A stretch of 64,000 bases of DNA from the NCBI GenBank assembly GCA_030765065.1, contig CM060985.1, forward strand, positions 178,066,096-178,130,095, written 5' to 3'. Within the stretch, counting starts at the first letter, position 1, and every line of letters begins with the position of its first letter. The position numbers were made by a program, and so were the translations under genes. The notes under the pieces were generated by a model. The model did not search any database. It was not told where the DNA came from and saw only the letters and a program-made list of their open reading frames with translations. Below, piece after piece: positions 22,705-32,960 of this stretch. This stretch comes from Deroplatys truncata. Taxonomy: Eukaryota; Arthropoda; Insecta; Mantodea; Mantidae.

Positions 22705-23373
22705 AAAAATGTTACGAAGTATCCCTTATAAACAGAAGCTTACTTGTTAATCGGAGTTCTCTTATAATACGAGGGTTACTAGATGTGTATTGAGACAGCA
22801 AAATATCAATAGTCACACTAACGTTTTGTTTATCCCAGTTTCTCAGAGTATCCTCCCTGGCACTATATGCAGCGTTCCATACTCCTTAACCACTTCTGGA
22901 AGCATCCACGCCACTCAGATTCCATAATTCCTCTTCGTATGCAGAAACTGTTTCTTCAGGGCTATAAAATCGGCGACATCGAAGTCGGTTCTTCACCGTA
23001 GGGAACAGGAATAAACGACATGTTGCCATATCGGGACTATAGGGTGGATGAATCAATAGTTTTGCCTCAGTTCCTTGCAGAAACTCCATTGTGACATTAG
23101 CTGTTGCACTATTATGATGCAGCAATAGCCCCTTAGTCCTGTCTTTGGACGCTTTTCTTGGATTATTTTGAAACACTTTCGGAAGAAAGATTTCTGTGTA
23201 CATTTTGCAGTAATCGTTTTCTGATTTTTCGAGCACAACTATTGCCAAGTGGCCACTTGTGGAGAAGAAAGAAGCAATCATTTTCTTTCTGGCATTCCTT
23301 GATGGGTGGTTGTTCATCTGGGGACACCCAAATGCAAGACAGGCGTTTTGTTTCAGGTTCAAACTGATAGATA

Positions 23374-24812
23374 TACGAGGGTTGGGGCAAAAGTCATGGC
23401 AACTATTTTCTTACTTGTAGATATGTATGATGTGTAGATGTGTGTATGAAGAACAACAGATGGATCTGTGATAGCTGGTAGTAGGACAGCGAGGGCTGTG
23501 AAAACAGTCAGTTGGTGAGTGCCATGCGAGATGGAAGTAACCCCTGTTGAGCAGCGTGCTTACATTAAAATAGCTGTTCTCCGAGAAATAAATGCGATGG
23601 AATGTCACAGTGAATTAGTAGAAGTCCTTGGGAATAATGCCCTACCATACCGTGCAGTAGCACGGTGATAGGATAGTTTCAGCAAGGACGTGTGTCAACC
23701 AGTGATAAGCAACGTTCGGGACGACCTGTCAGTGTGCGGACCGACGTGGCACGTGCCGTCATCGAGCAGCTCCTGGATGAAAACAGACGACGGACGCTAC
23801 TGGAGTTAGAGATGGCTAGTGGCATTGAGAAACGCACTGTCCACAGGATATTGCGTAATGAGCTGTAACTATGCAAAATCGCATCGCGGTGGGTACCGCA
23901 TGCACTGACGGAAGTATGAAGGTGAATGAGCTATGCAATATGCTCCAACCACCTTGCACGCTGGCAATAGGTCGGCGATCAATTCTTGTCACGAATAATC
24001 GCCATCGATGAATTTTGGGCCAGGGTATACGAACCAGAACTGAAGCATCAGTCCGCGGAGTGGCGACAAGCTGGATCACCAAAGAGGCAGAAGTTCCGTC
24101 AGAATCCTTCCCCAGTCAAATTGACGGTTATCGTCGCGTATGACGACAGGGGTGTCATTGTTTGCCAATTTGTTCCGCAAGGCAGAACAGTGACCGCACA
24201 GTACTACAAGGACTTCCTGGTGCGACGTGGCATTCGGAAGAAATGTCCGGATCTTGTGGACAGTGTAATAACGCTGCACGACAATGCAAAACCAATAAAG
24301 CAGAGCGTGTAGGGCAGCTACTGCGACGTTCGGAATGGGAAGAATTGGAGCACCCACCGTACTCTCCCGACATTTCGCCCTGTGACTTTGATCTCATTCA
24401 AAAGATTAAGAAACCACTACGTGGTAGGCGGTTTGCAACACGAGAGGACATTGCTAATGTGCGCGAACAGGTGACCCGATTCACACATGGTGCGGCAAAT
24501 CCTGAGGCAGATGGTATTCAGCGCCTCCCACATCGTTTGCAGCGTATGGTGACAGTAGCAGGGGACTACTTTGAGGGTCTTTAGGACCAGGTTTGTCGTG
24601 TCAACTGTATGTGTACTGTATTGTCATTCTTTTGCACTGTGAAGGCCATATTGCCCAGTTACTACCGTAATAAATTAGTGTGTTACGATATTTCAGTGGC
24701 ATTCATTTTCCACTCATGTAGCTAACCCTTGTCCTTTAGTCTGTATATGTCAGATTTTCCAGTTTCTTCAAAAAAATAAATAATTGCCTTGACTTTTGCC
24801 CCAACTTTCGTA
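23374..24812 (+). mobile_element. younger mariner with TIRs, nested in the older one
   Basis: 1,439 bp flanked by TA (23372-23373, 24813-24814). The left end TACGAGGGTTGGGGCAAAAG and right end inverse TACGAAAGTTGGGGCAAAAG match over about 30 bp. Orientation is opposite to its host. Removing it restores the host reading GDE-IYQFEPETK. A polyadenylation-like AATAAA lies at 24669. Confidence 0.95.
23531..24584 (+). pseudogene. mariner transposase, DD34D, decayed
   Basis: Begins MEVTPVEQRAYIKIAVLREI at 23531. Then the HTH words NALPYRAVAR and SGIEKRTVHRILRNEL-type in other frames. First D in IAIDEFWARVYEPELKHQSA (24001), second D in LHDNAKP (24281), third D in YSPDISPCDFDLIQKIK (24362-24412), and the C-terminus HRLQRMVTVAGDYFEGL with a stop at 24582. 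All three catalytic aspartates are still readable, though several frameshifts and stops (for example two adjacent stops near 23668) make it inactive. Length about 350 codons, normal for mariner. Confidence 0.88.
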
Positions 24813-25479
24813 TATTTCGTCACCCGTAATAATATCTCAAACACGGCGAGTCGGTCTACAGTTAAATCTTTTCAGCATCTCTTCGCACCATTGCACCTTA
24901 TGGAGCTTCTGTGCTTCAGATAAATATGGGGCACACATCTTGAAAAGTTTTTTTACACCAAGGCGTTCGTGCAGTATTGTTGAAATAGTCGGCGAACTAA
25001 TCCCTAATGCCAATTCATTGTCCTTGTAGATCAGTCTTGGATCTTCCCTAATCATTGTTTCCACAGCGGTGATGTTTATGTCAGTCACTACTGTTGCTGG
25101 TCTGCTACCCATCTCTTCACCCTTAAGAGATTGCTGCTGCCTGTGAAATTCTACAAACCAGCAAAACATAGCTCCATATGACGGAGAACAGTCCCCAAAA
25201 GCCCCCTTCAAACGCTCAAGTGACTCGGTTTCATTTAAGCCACATTTGAAGTCATTGCACGAAAACGCCCTCACTGAGTCTTCATTGCACTAGAAAAAAC
25301 TTCCACACGTTTCAGATTTCAAACATAAACTGAGAAAAACTTTATGGCTCAACAATGGTATGCTTGCTACCATTGCATTACTAATGAGTCAGTTATTTCG
25401 ACATAGCAACAATCCTTTCCCCAGGGGTGGACAATTTTCCGTGTCTCGATACATATCTGATGGCCCTCGCGTGTCACCC

Positions 25480-25649
25480 AGCACGGAATCAGAAATAGTG
25501 ATATCGTCTTCCAAGTTTATAACCATTCTGCCTACAAATTGATCGCAAATGATTCACACCCAGCAGTTGCTTCAAATGTCGATTTAATTGTCCTCCTTAA
25601 CAATGACGCTCAAACAAACTGAACATAGATGTTATCATATGACGTTTGA
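25480..25649 (-). repeat. family S repeat, part 1 (shared with 30550-30790)
   Basis: Matches 30550-30720 through the block GATATCGTCTTCCAAGTTTATAA and flanks. Read on the minus strand both encode INLED...ITIS with FAN/FAI-type context, so an ancestral coding sequence is likely, but I do not recognise it. The companion half lies beyond the Penelope-like insert at 26337. Confidence 0.5.
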
Positions 25650-26336
25650 AGTGGAGTCGTTATATTTTAATTCACATCACAGAGCGCTCGATGGTAACTG
25701 AGAAGCGCTTTCGAGAGACATGCTTCTCTCATTTCAGATTAGGCTGCTGTCTCGTTCGCTCCCCTGACCCCAAGAAGTATTTCCTTAGACGATTCTTCTG
25801 CCCTCTGTTGTGAAGGATTTGAAACTTGTAGTGTTGGATTTGTTGCCATCTGTAGTGAAGGTTGGGAACTCGTCTGTCTTCTTTCTTCTCTCTCGTAATC
25901 TGATTAGACCAGCTGCATTAGGTAGTCTGTAGAATTTGACAAGAGATCAAATTATTAAAAACCTATACAGATTCCTTCACACTTGGAAATTTGGGAGAAG
26001 ATTTTCATCCACCTCAACATCAAAAATGCTTTGAATTTTGAAATGCCACCTACAAATCATCTAATGCAGCTTGTCCAATCAGATTACAAGAGAGAAGAAA
26101 GAAGACAGATGAGTTCCCAAACTTCACTACAGATGGCAACAAATCCAACACTACAAGTTTCAAATCCTTCACAACAGAGGGCAGAAGAATCGTCTAAGGA
26201 AATACTTCTTGGAGTCAGGGGAGCGAACGAGACAGTAGTCGGCCTAAGCTGAAGATGAGATAAACATTTCTCTCGAAAGCGCTTCTAGTTACCATCGAGC
26301 GCTCTGTGATGTGAATTAAAATATAACGACTCTACT
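25650..26336 (+). mobile_element. Penelope-like element, very short copy with inverted terminal repeats
   Basis: Arms of about 271 bp (25650-25920) and 275 bp (26062-26336) are imperfect inverses, beginning AGTGGAGTCGTTATATTTTA on the outside; the loop is 141 bp. The loop and right arm encode the tail of a Penelope-like ORF: LEIWEKIFIHLNIKNALNFE then MPPTNHLMQLVQ, matching LDAWEKIFI and FEIPP of the longer copy at 47655-49183. Such inverted pseudo-LTRs and strong 5' truncation are known for Penelope-like elements. A fossil lacking the RT. Confidence 0.75.
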
Positions 26337-26600
26337 TAGATATCAAACTGAACATACTGAAAGCATATTTTCACTACTCTTAAGAGACTTAGCTCTTACG
26401 TACTTAATTACACTGTTCTGACCTGCTCTCGACATAAACAAGAATGCATTAGCTCGACCGTTACCTCTCTCCAGTAAACAACGCGGAATACTGCTGCATG
26501 GTCATTGCAATAAATATAAGCTAATTTTTAAGTAATGCTAAAAAGAAACAGTTATTAAAATACTATAATAATTCATTGTCCTCATTATTTGAAGTGGAGG
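26337..26600. repeat. family S repeat, part 2 (shared with 31575-31810)
   Basis: Matches 31610-31800 in order: CGACCGTTAC, CAGTAAACAA, GCATGGTCAT/GCATGGACAT, AAGAAAC and the AATTATTTG block. With 25480-25649 it forms one old repeat interrupted by the Penelope-like element. Confidence 0.5.
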
Positions 26601-26914
26601 GAAGTCAAAAAGAATGGAACAGGTTTACGCATTTATTCTAAATGAACCATTGAACGCAGGATGGTGTTAAAAGCATCAAAATACAACACAGTCCTCAAAG
26701 TTTTACTTACATTACAAAGATTTATAAACATTCAACGTGGGAATCACGAGGCACACGGCATACGTCCAAGCAGTAATCTAGTTGCTACCATACACGATAT
26801 AGCGTTTCACACCCTGATCTCTTTCATTTACACACAGAACCAGTCTTCTTGAAACTGATGTAGTGTTTATCAATCTGTTTTATACATTCAGCGGCACGAC
26901 TTACGGCACTGTGT

Positions 26915-27780
26915 TGTTTGTACGGACTTTATAAGTGCCCCTCAGAGTATTAACGCGCTGTACAATTACCACCCACTCGTACAGCGCATACATGACCTGA
27001 TGCACTCGCTTGGTGCCTCTGGCATTAGCATCTTCTTCCTGTGGATTCCAGGTCATGTGGGCATCTCAGGGAATGAGTCTGCCGGCGTCGCTGCCTAATC
27101 GGTAATTTTATCGCCCAGAATTTTTACTTCTATTGTTACCTCCACTGATTTATATGTTACTTTACGGCACCACATTCTCTCGCTTTGGCGCGATGAATGG
27201 ACGGCCCTCCGGGTGAACAAGTTGCGGGAGGTTAAACCTCTCCCGGTTGTCTGGGGTACCTCATCCCGTGCTTCTCGTCGGGAAGAGGTCATTTAACACC
27301 ACTTCGTTTCGGACATTGCGTTTTTAGACATAGACACTTGCTTGGTGGTGACCCCACACCACTCTTTGAGCGGTGTGCGGCACCCTTAACGTTTTGGCAG
27401 ACGACGCGCATACTGAGAATGTCTTTTACGTTTTATCAGTGAAATTGGTTTTAGCTGACGCATTTGATGCGCTGAGCGTCTTTTAGTTTTGTGACTTTAT
27501 ACTGTGTGTTTTAATGGGGACTCTTTTCCCTGGCGGAGACATGGTGCTCTTGTCCCTTGCTTTCTACAGTTTCTCATTGTTTTACTCTGGTGGTGTTTTA
27601 TTTGCCATGTTTTTTGTGGTGGATTTAAAATTTGATGGCTTGTTTTGTAGTGTTTTGGACTAGGCGGTTTCTTACCCGTATTTTATTTTTGGATGTTGAA
27701 TTTTATACTTTGTAAGGGCGCTGATGACTTAGCTGTTTAGCGCCCTTAAACCGCATCTCATCATCATCATCATCATCATG
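26915..27780 (+). mobile_element. LINE 3' end with RNase H (I/R1-like), TCA tail
   Basis: The RNase H C-terminal half is readable at 26950-27095: HPLVQRIHDLMHSLGASGIS, FLWIPGHVGISGNESA with the conserved histidine. Then LWRDEWTALRVNKLREVKP and SRASRREEVI (27180-27295) and a Cys-containing segment HLLGGDPTPLFERC (27330-27372). The 3' UTR ends with a perfect 10-bp stem (27713-27722 / 27739-27748) and a (TCA)n tail at 27757-27778. 5' truncated and shifted in several frames. Confidence 0.8.
27713..27748 (+). other. hairpin in LINE 3' UTR
   Basis: TAAGGGCGCT pairs perfectly with AGCGCCCTTA around a 16-nt loop, eight bases before the TCA tail. A stem next to the 3' tail is a plausible recognition structure for LINE reverse transcriptase; this role is inferred. 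Confidence 0.7.
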
Positions 27781-27784
27781 GAAA

Positions 27785-28095
27785 CTGATGGTACCAACCC
27801 CTGATGTTCCTACGAGATAGACGATCTTTAGCGAAACATTTGCGAAAATGTCACTCTACTGTTAGGATGCCATCTGTCTTTGCAAATTGCAACACATAGA
27901 AATCTTTTTCCTAATTGGATGCCACTGTTGCACTAGCGCTCCTAGGGGTGCAACAAAACCATAGTGCACGGCGCTGATTACGAATAAATGTTTGAGATTT
28001 GTGCTGTATTTTGGAGCCTGATTCTTTCACCTATCTTTAGTAGCTTATTCAGAATAAATAGGTAAAACTGTTTCGTTTTTTTTGACTCGCCCTGT
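27785..28095. repeat. possible transposon end fragment
   Basis: Ends in CGTTTTTTTTGACTCGCCCTGTAC; the inverse GTACAGGGCGAGTC looks like a transposon terminus pointing left. There is no partner end or coding sequence. Called by end motif only. Confidence 0.3.
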
Positions 28096-28189
28096 ACAAA
28101 AAAAAGTGAATACAGATGCTTTCACTTCACACTGTGGCAGCAACTCGGATTCCCACCGAAACGGTTAAATATTCTCGCAACAGCCGCAC

Positions 28190-28425
28190 GTTCCTATATT
28201 TACACTACAATGATAACAAGTTCACGCCTTAACATAAGAGATTTTGAAATGGTGTTCTTCTCTATCCACACATTTCTGAAATCTACTCAGAAAATTTTCA
28301 TTCACACCCGAGAATTGAATATCCAAAATAAAGTGCATTTTTCGCGCGATGTTTTCTTTTAGTTCTTAAGTGTATGATGACTTGTTACATACACGTAATT
28401 TTTCTTGAATAATCAAGAGTCTTTT
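28190..28425 (-). mobile_element. family R remnant (mariner-superfamily transposase C-terminus), copy 1
   Basis: The minus strand encodes ELKENIARKMHFI, SGVNENFLSRFQKCVDREEH, the pattern of a mariner-superfamily C-terminus (ELK...NFxxRxxxCxxxEGxHF). Homologues: 30000-30250, 36895-37110 and 38225-38500. No catalytic core is found in this part. Confidence 0.5.
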
Positions 28426-28435
28426 CATTTATGAA

Positions 28436-28674
28436 CGCTCTATTACTGCTGTGGTCCTTATCGTCCCATTCTATATTGGGCGTGAAAGACCAGTAATTTT
28501 TCTCAGGGACCTCTTTATAAGGCTTGGGGTTCTTTTATGTGCCGTAAATCTATGACTTCCCTTCAGAAGGATGGCTTGCTAAGGATTTGTATGCCCGAAA
28601 AATCCATGGCCCTCTCCGGGTTTGAACCCACAGCCTAGGGAACTAGAGGCTAGCACTACACAACGGAGCACGAC
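28436..28674 (-). repeat. tRNA-derived SINE, family V, copy 2
   Basis: Read on the minus strand from 28674: GTCGTGCTCCGTTGTGTAGT (box A), GTGGGTTCAAACCC (box B), then CCATCCTTCTGAAGGGAAGT and CATAGATTTACGGCACATAA. It sits between two pieces of family R (28190-28425 and 28680-28940), so it is probably inserted in that element. Confidence 0.85.
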
Positions 28675-28679
28675 TATAA

Positions 28680-28940
28680 TAAAAAATCGATCGGATAAAT
28701 TTCTGTAATTGGATTTTTCCCAGAGATAGAATAATGTTTCTTTTCCTGACGAAGCATGGTTTCGTTTATATGGTAACGTTTCGTCGAAAAATAGCCGACA
28801 GAGTACAGAGAAACACATTTTAAACACCAGATTCGCTTGTACGATGCAAAGTTGGTGTATACCACACGCATACAGAATAATAGGACCTATATATGTGCTT
28901 AGAACTAACAATAAACGCATAGAAGTAGAGGAATGTAGCT
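28680..28940 (-). mobile_element. family R remnant, upstream part
   Basis: Matches 37960-38165 (TTATTCTGTATGCGT, TTTCTCTGTACT, TTTGCGACGAAAC/TTTCGACGAAAC, CCAATTACAGAATTT). Open minus frames of 113 and 65 codons overlap but carry no domain I can name. Treated as the upstream part of the family R copy, separated from 28190-28425 by a SINE. Confidence 0.45.
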
Positions 28941-28944
28941 GAAT

Positions 28945-29990
28945 GACATTGCTAATTGAGGCAGTATTTTTAACACTTACATAATTTCAGTCGAATTATA
29001 TAATACATATAATTCAATAACAGCCCGCCTTAAAGCAATAAGTGCATGTTACAATATATAAAACGTGTAAATTACAGTCATTGTATATGTTTATATTATT
29101 GTATACATGTATAATAATGTTATGTGAATGATTTACATATTTTAATAATGTAGGAGCTGTGAGAATAGGAGGTTACAAGTTGCTAATAATGAGGTAACAA
29201 TGAGGTAACCTTGATGCAATAATGAATTTGAAAGTTTAACAACACTACTTGTAATTATTGGAAGCAATAATGTAATTTTGTGGCAGTTTATAAAATAGCC
29301 AATCAACCAGAAAAAACTTTAGTTAAATGAAGGTATTCTATTGGACTAGGATTTGCCAATCAGGGACTTGAAATACAGAAATTTACAAATTTAGGCGGTA
29401 GAAATCAAGTCAGTTGCTTGTAGACAGTGCTCATAACTGGACGCGTTGGTTGTAGACAGTGCTTCTAAACGGACGCGAGATGTGTCGTCGAGAAATTTAA
29501 TGCGTATTCATGCGAGACAAAAAATAGTTTACGTGTTAAACAGGTGCAAGTAATTAAAAAAATCTCATAACTCTCTCTCTCTCTTATCAGTCAAGTGTTA
29601 TTTAAATCGTGTCAAGAATTAATAAAAAGGAGTGAAGTAAAATTATAATCTGTGTAAGCCTACATTCTTCAGTCGCACCACAATCTTGCAAAGACATTCA
29701 TTTTTCTAAAAAAAATATAAATACTGACGCAGACGAGACAAACATAAACATATAATATTTAAAGAAACAGTCAAATTACAAAGTTAATATTTTTAATTTT
29801 TTGGGACGAAGGCTACCGGGTACCATACGTGCGGTTGCAACTACTTCAAGTTCGGCTCCCCAACAGTCGAAATATAATACAACTCTTTCAAAACAATCTA
29901 CTTCAAATTGACGCCCAAAACGTGGGCCAGATAACGTAAATATACTATCTACTTCATAATGAGCAATAGGAATTTTCAGAAGATCAGGGT
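28945..29990. other. no gene recognised
   Basis: AT-rich DNA with a short CT tract near 29570. A 79-codon minus frame at 29776-30015 is unrecognised. Confidence 0.4.
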
Positions 29991-29994
29991 AATT

Positions 29995-30250
29995 GAGTGT
30001 GGAACAAAGCCCCATACATTGGAGGAACTAAAACAAAATTCAGTCAAGAAATTAACTCAATTTCGGATATTGAACTCTCGATGGTAAATGAAAATTTCCT
30101 GAAAAAATGCCATAAATGTATGGATAGAGAGGGACAATATCTCTTATGATAAGACATCTGCTTACTATCATTGTAATTGTGACAGCGAATACGTGAGGCG
30201 GTTGCGCGAGCTACGAGCCGGTAGCCACAATGTGAGAGAGAAACAGTTTA
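29995..30250 (+). mobile_element. family R remnant, copy 2
   Basis: Plus strand: TLEELKQNSVKKLTQF then, after a frame change, MNENFL-type and KCMDREGQYL words. Continues into GTGAGGCGGTTGCGCGAGCT, shared with 38395-38420. Upstream catalytic regions are not seen. Confidence 0.5.
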
Positions 30251-30549
30251 TAATCCTTCCGGCCCAAGAATGGATCCTAATATAAACATTGTATGCAGTA
30301 TCACTCTGCGGGTGAAGTCTCATGAATGCATGGTGAAGCTTTCTCTCTTCTCCCTCAATAGCTGCTCATCTTTTTACTTTGTTAACTCTCAATGTTGTAT
30401 TAAAAACATACTCTCTTTCAATGGCACTAAGTTAAAGAACTACATACCACTGTACCTTTTAAACTAAATGTGCTAATTTAAGAATAGGTAAAATATTTTT
30501 ATAAAGTATCTTTTATCACCGAAACCTTAAGTATTAATGGGAGAGCAGA

Positions 30550-31810
30550 ACTTCCTTCTCGGAATCAGAAGTGGTGATATGGTGATATCGCTTGAATTGT
30601 CTTCCAAGTTTATAAACACCTGCCTACAATTTGTTCGCACAGCATTCGCAAATACATCGGTTCCTTCCGATGTTAATGCAATGACGTCCTTGACAGCAAG
30701 GGTATCATAATGCTCAAACAAAATGTTTGACGCATTCAGACTTATAGATTTTTCACCGTTTTTAGTGACTTTGCCACTTATATATATTTCGAGTGGAGGA
30801 GAAAATTATTTAATCACTGACCTCAGCCCCGATGGGAGTCGGGGACTCTCCGAGCGTCTGCATACCCACTAAAAACTCCTCCACCGGAGTAGGAAAGGAT
30901 AAGATTTACAGCGGTAACGCCTAAAGTACCCGCACATTCCAAGGTGATGTTCGAAAGTGGGCCTCAGTGCGGTCACCAGGGGAGTAAGGTGTTATTGCCG
31001 GGAGACAGACTTCACCGAGGCCCAGTCTCCGCAGCGAAGTAAAGGAGAAGACATTAGGGATTCCAGGTGATAGTGTGAAGGATTAGTGGCGCTTGGATTT
31101 TCGGTTAGGTTGATGTGGATGGGAAGAGGATTAAGAGGGGTGTGGCATAACATAGGTTTCGATGAAGTTCTGCATTACGATGTAGCTCTCTTATAGGTGG
31201 TTGTAGTGGTAGGTGAGTTCGTTGTAGTTGTTGGTGTTGGTTTGTAGCTCTCGGATCCCCGCAACTGAAGCGCCGAGGGCGCCCAGTCGCGTGGACCGGT
31301 CGTCGCTGCCGTCAGGTAGGGTTCGACGAGGTGGCACTCGATTCGTTCCAGCTTACGCTGGGCAGATGTGACAACCCCATCTTCGTCCTGTAGCTTGTAT
31401 ATTCTATTGGTAAGTGCAGTAATCACTCTGGCTGAAGTTCGCTGCCTGGCCTCCACAGCCGAAAGGGGTGTGAAGGTTGCGCGACGTAGCTCAGCCAGCT
31501 GTGAGGAGAGGTCCTTGATCCCTGCCTGAATTGCTGACAGGGTGCTTTGAAGTCCTTGGTGACTGTTCGTTGTATTGCCACGGTTATATGTTTAAATACA
31601 TTGCCCTGGCCTGCTACAGATTAAGCCATGATGGCCACATACACAGCATTGATTAGCACGACCGTTACTTCGTTACAGTAAACAAGACAATACCAATGCC
31701 TGCATGGACATGATAATGAATAGAAACTGATTATTTAAGTTATGTATAAAAGAAACTATTATACAACATTGTAATTATTTGCCGTCTTTATTATTTAAAC
31801 TACAACAAAG
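30550..31810 (-). repeat. family S repeat, second copy, with a GC-rich insert
   Basis: Parts 30550-30790 and 31575-31810 match the family S parts at 25480 and 26337. The minus frame at 30527-30721 (64 codons) includes VFANAVRTNCRQVFINLEDN. Between them lies about 780 bp of different, GC-richer DNA (30795-31565). Confidence 0.5.
30795..31565 (-). other. GC-rich insert with an unrecognised minus-strand coding-like frame
   Basis: The composition differs sharply from the neighbours. A minus frame open from 31560 to 31175 (about 128 codons, ATG at 31456) reads QAGIKDLSSQLAELRRATF, SARVITALTNRIYKLQDED and SAQRKLERIECHLVEPYLT, then a Thr/Pro/Ser-rich tail (TPTTTTNSPTTTTTYKRATS). The first part looks helical, possibly coiled coil. 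It could be the structural frame of a retroelement or a processed fragment of a host gene; I cannot tell. No flanking repeats are clear. Confidence 0.35.
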
Positions 31811-31893
31811 TGATAATACATGCAATGCAGTGCGGTAAAGAAGTACTTTTCTTCGCTTCAAAGGATGGCTGCGGCGGTGGTATGTGAATCTTT

Positions 31894-32036
31894 ACTTTCT
31901 CTACTATGTGCATAGTAGGTAGAGAAGGTATTGAATTTCACCCAAAAGTTTGTTACCTAGATTTCACCGAAAATACCTATCTAGAGGAACCCTGAATAAC
32001 AAAAAAAATTAGAAGTAGCCCATATCTGTGTGTGAA
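31894..32036 (+). mobile_element. family H terminal fragment
   Basis: ACTTTCTCTACTATG followed by the TTTCACCGAAAATAC block and a short GTGTGTG tract, then cut at 32036 by LINE family T sequence. Confidence 0.8.
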
Positions 32037-32960
32037 CATGTTATTGGGAAGTGAAATCTGGGGACGGAAAAGAGCAGAGTATGTAAATAAAACACAGGTA
32101 GCATTTTGGAAAAGATTTCTTGGTGTTTCACAAGGCACATCACATTCGGGGGTATTGAGGGAGGTGGGATGTTATGAAGACACAATACACTGTAAAATAA
32201 GAGCACTGAAGTACTGTCTGAGGCTGATGCAGGGTCATAACTCCACACTACGATCCAAATGTTATAAATACCAGCGAGAAAACCTGTCTCCTAAGTTTTG
32301 GGCAGGTGATTTGAAAAGGGGTTTGAGGAGAATAGGAATGGGTCAGTACGGCTAAGAGCTGAAACAAATGGAAAGGTGTCAAAAGAAGACTAAGAGACAT
32401 TAACCACAAGGAAATAGAATCGGATTGTAAAATTAAACCTTCTCTGAGTCTAGCAAATGAAATAAAGTTGAATTGGGGTAAAGAGGCATATATACTTAAT
32501 TTAGGAAGATAGAAAAGATCAGAAATGGCATGGTTTAGACTGGGGGCTGGAGGACGATTCTGGCAGGAGAATCTACCCTTTCTGTGATTTGAATGAGGAC
32601 TGGGTACATATTTCTCGGAATGTGCACAGTGGGAGAACGATTAAACTGAAGGAAAAATTCTTAGAAGAGAGATTGGCATATTGTGATCTACTGGCTGACC
32701 AGAGGAACTGGCAAAAATGGGCAATTTTTTGGCTAAAGTGCTCGAAGCTAGGTCAAATTTGTTCAGTTAGACAAAGGTAATTTATCTTATTTCCCTTTTC
32801 TTGTTTCTTTTCGTTGTGTTTTCTTTTACTGTTGTTTATTTTGTCACCATACTTTTATCTTAAATATGCAGGTACGGTCAATGACCCATGCACTAAATAC
32901 TTGTGTGATAACTTCAATAATTTGAAACCAATAAAAATACCTTATCTATCTAGCATAAGT
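32036..32960 (+). mobile_element. LINE 3' fragment, family T copy 2
   Basis: The 107-codon frame at 32032 reads LLGSEIWGRKRAEYVNKTQV, FWKRFLGVSQGTSHSGVLRE, VGCYEDTIHCKIRALKYCLR. The zinc-knuckle region (32570-32640) is decayed. The 3' end is CCAATAAAAATACCTTATCTATCTAG. Same family as 13793 and 37115. Confidence 0.85.

Larger units (their letters stand above)
22769..25435 (-). mobile_element. older mariner, split by a younger mariner
   Basis: A minus-strand mariner in two parts. Right part (25274-24815): HTH and linker, FKCGLNETESLERLKGAFGD, SLKGEEMGSRPATV, LGISSPTISTILHERLG, then the first catalytic block reading IITGDE interrupted by the insert. Left part (23373-22870): IYQFEPETKRLSCIWV, KKMIASFFSTSGHLA, LLLHHNSATANVTMEFLQG (HHDNA with D changed to N), HPPYSPDMATCRLFLFP (second half of the DD34D pair, usually APCDFF). 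The left end ACGAGGGTTACTAG matches the terminal core at 471. The right end is approximate. Confidence 0.88.

Noticed and set aside
25650-26336. Fold-back DNA transposon or MITE
   Set aside because: The loop and one arm encode the tail of a Penelope-like protein found in the longer copy at 47.7-49.2 kb.
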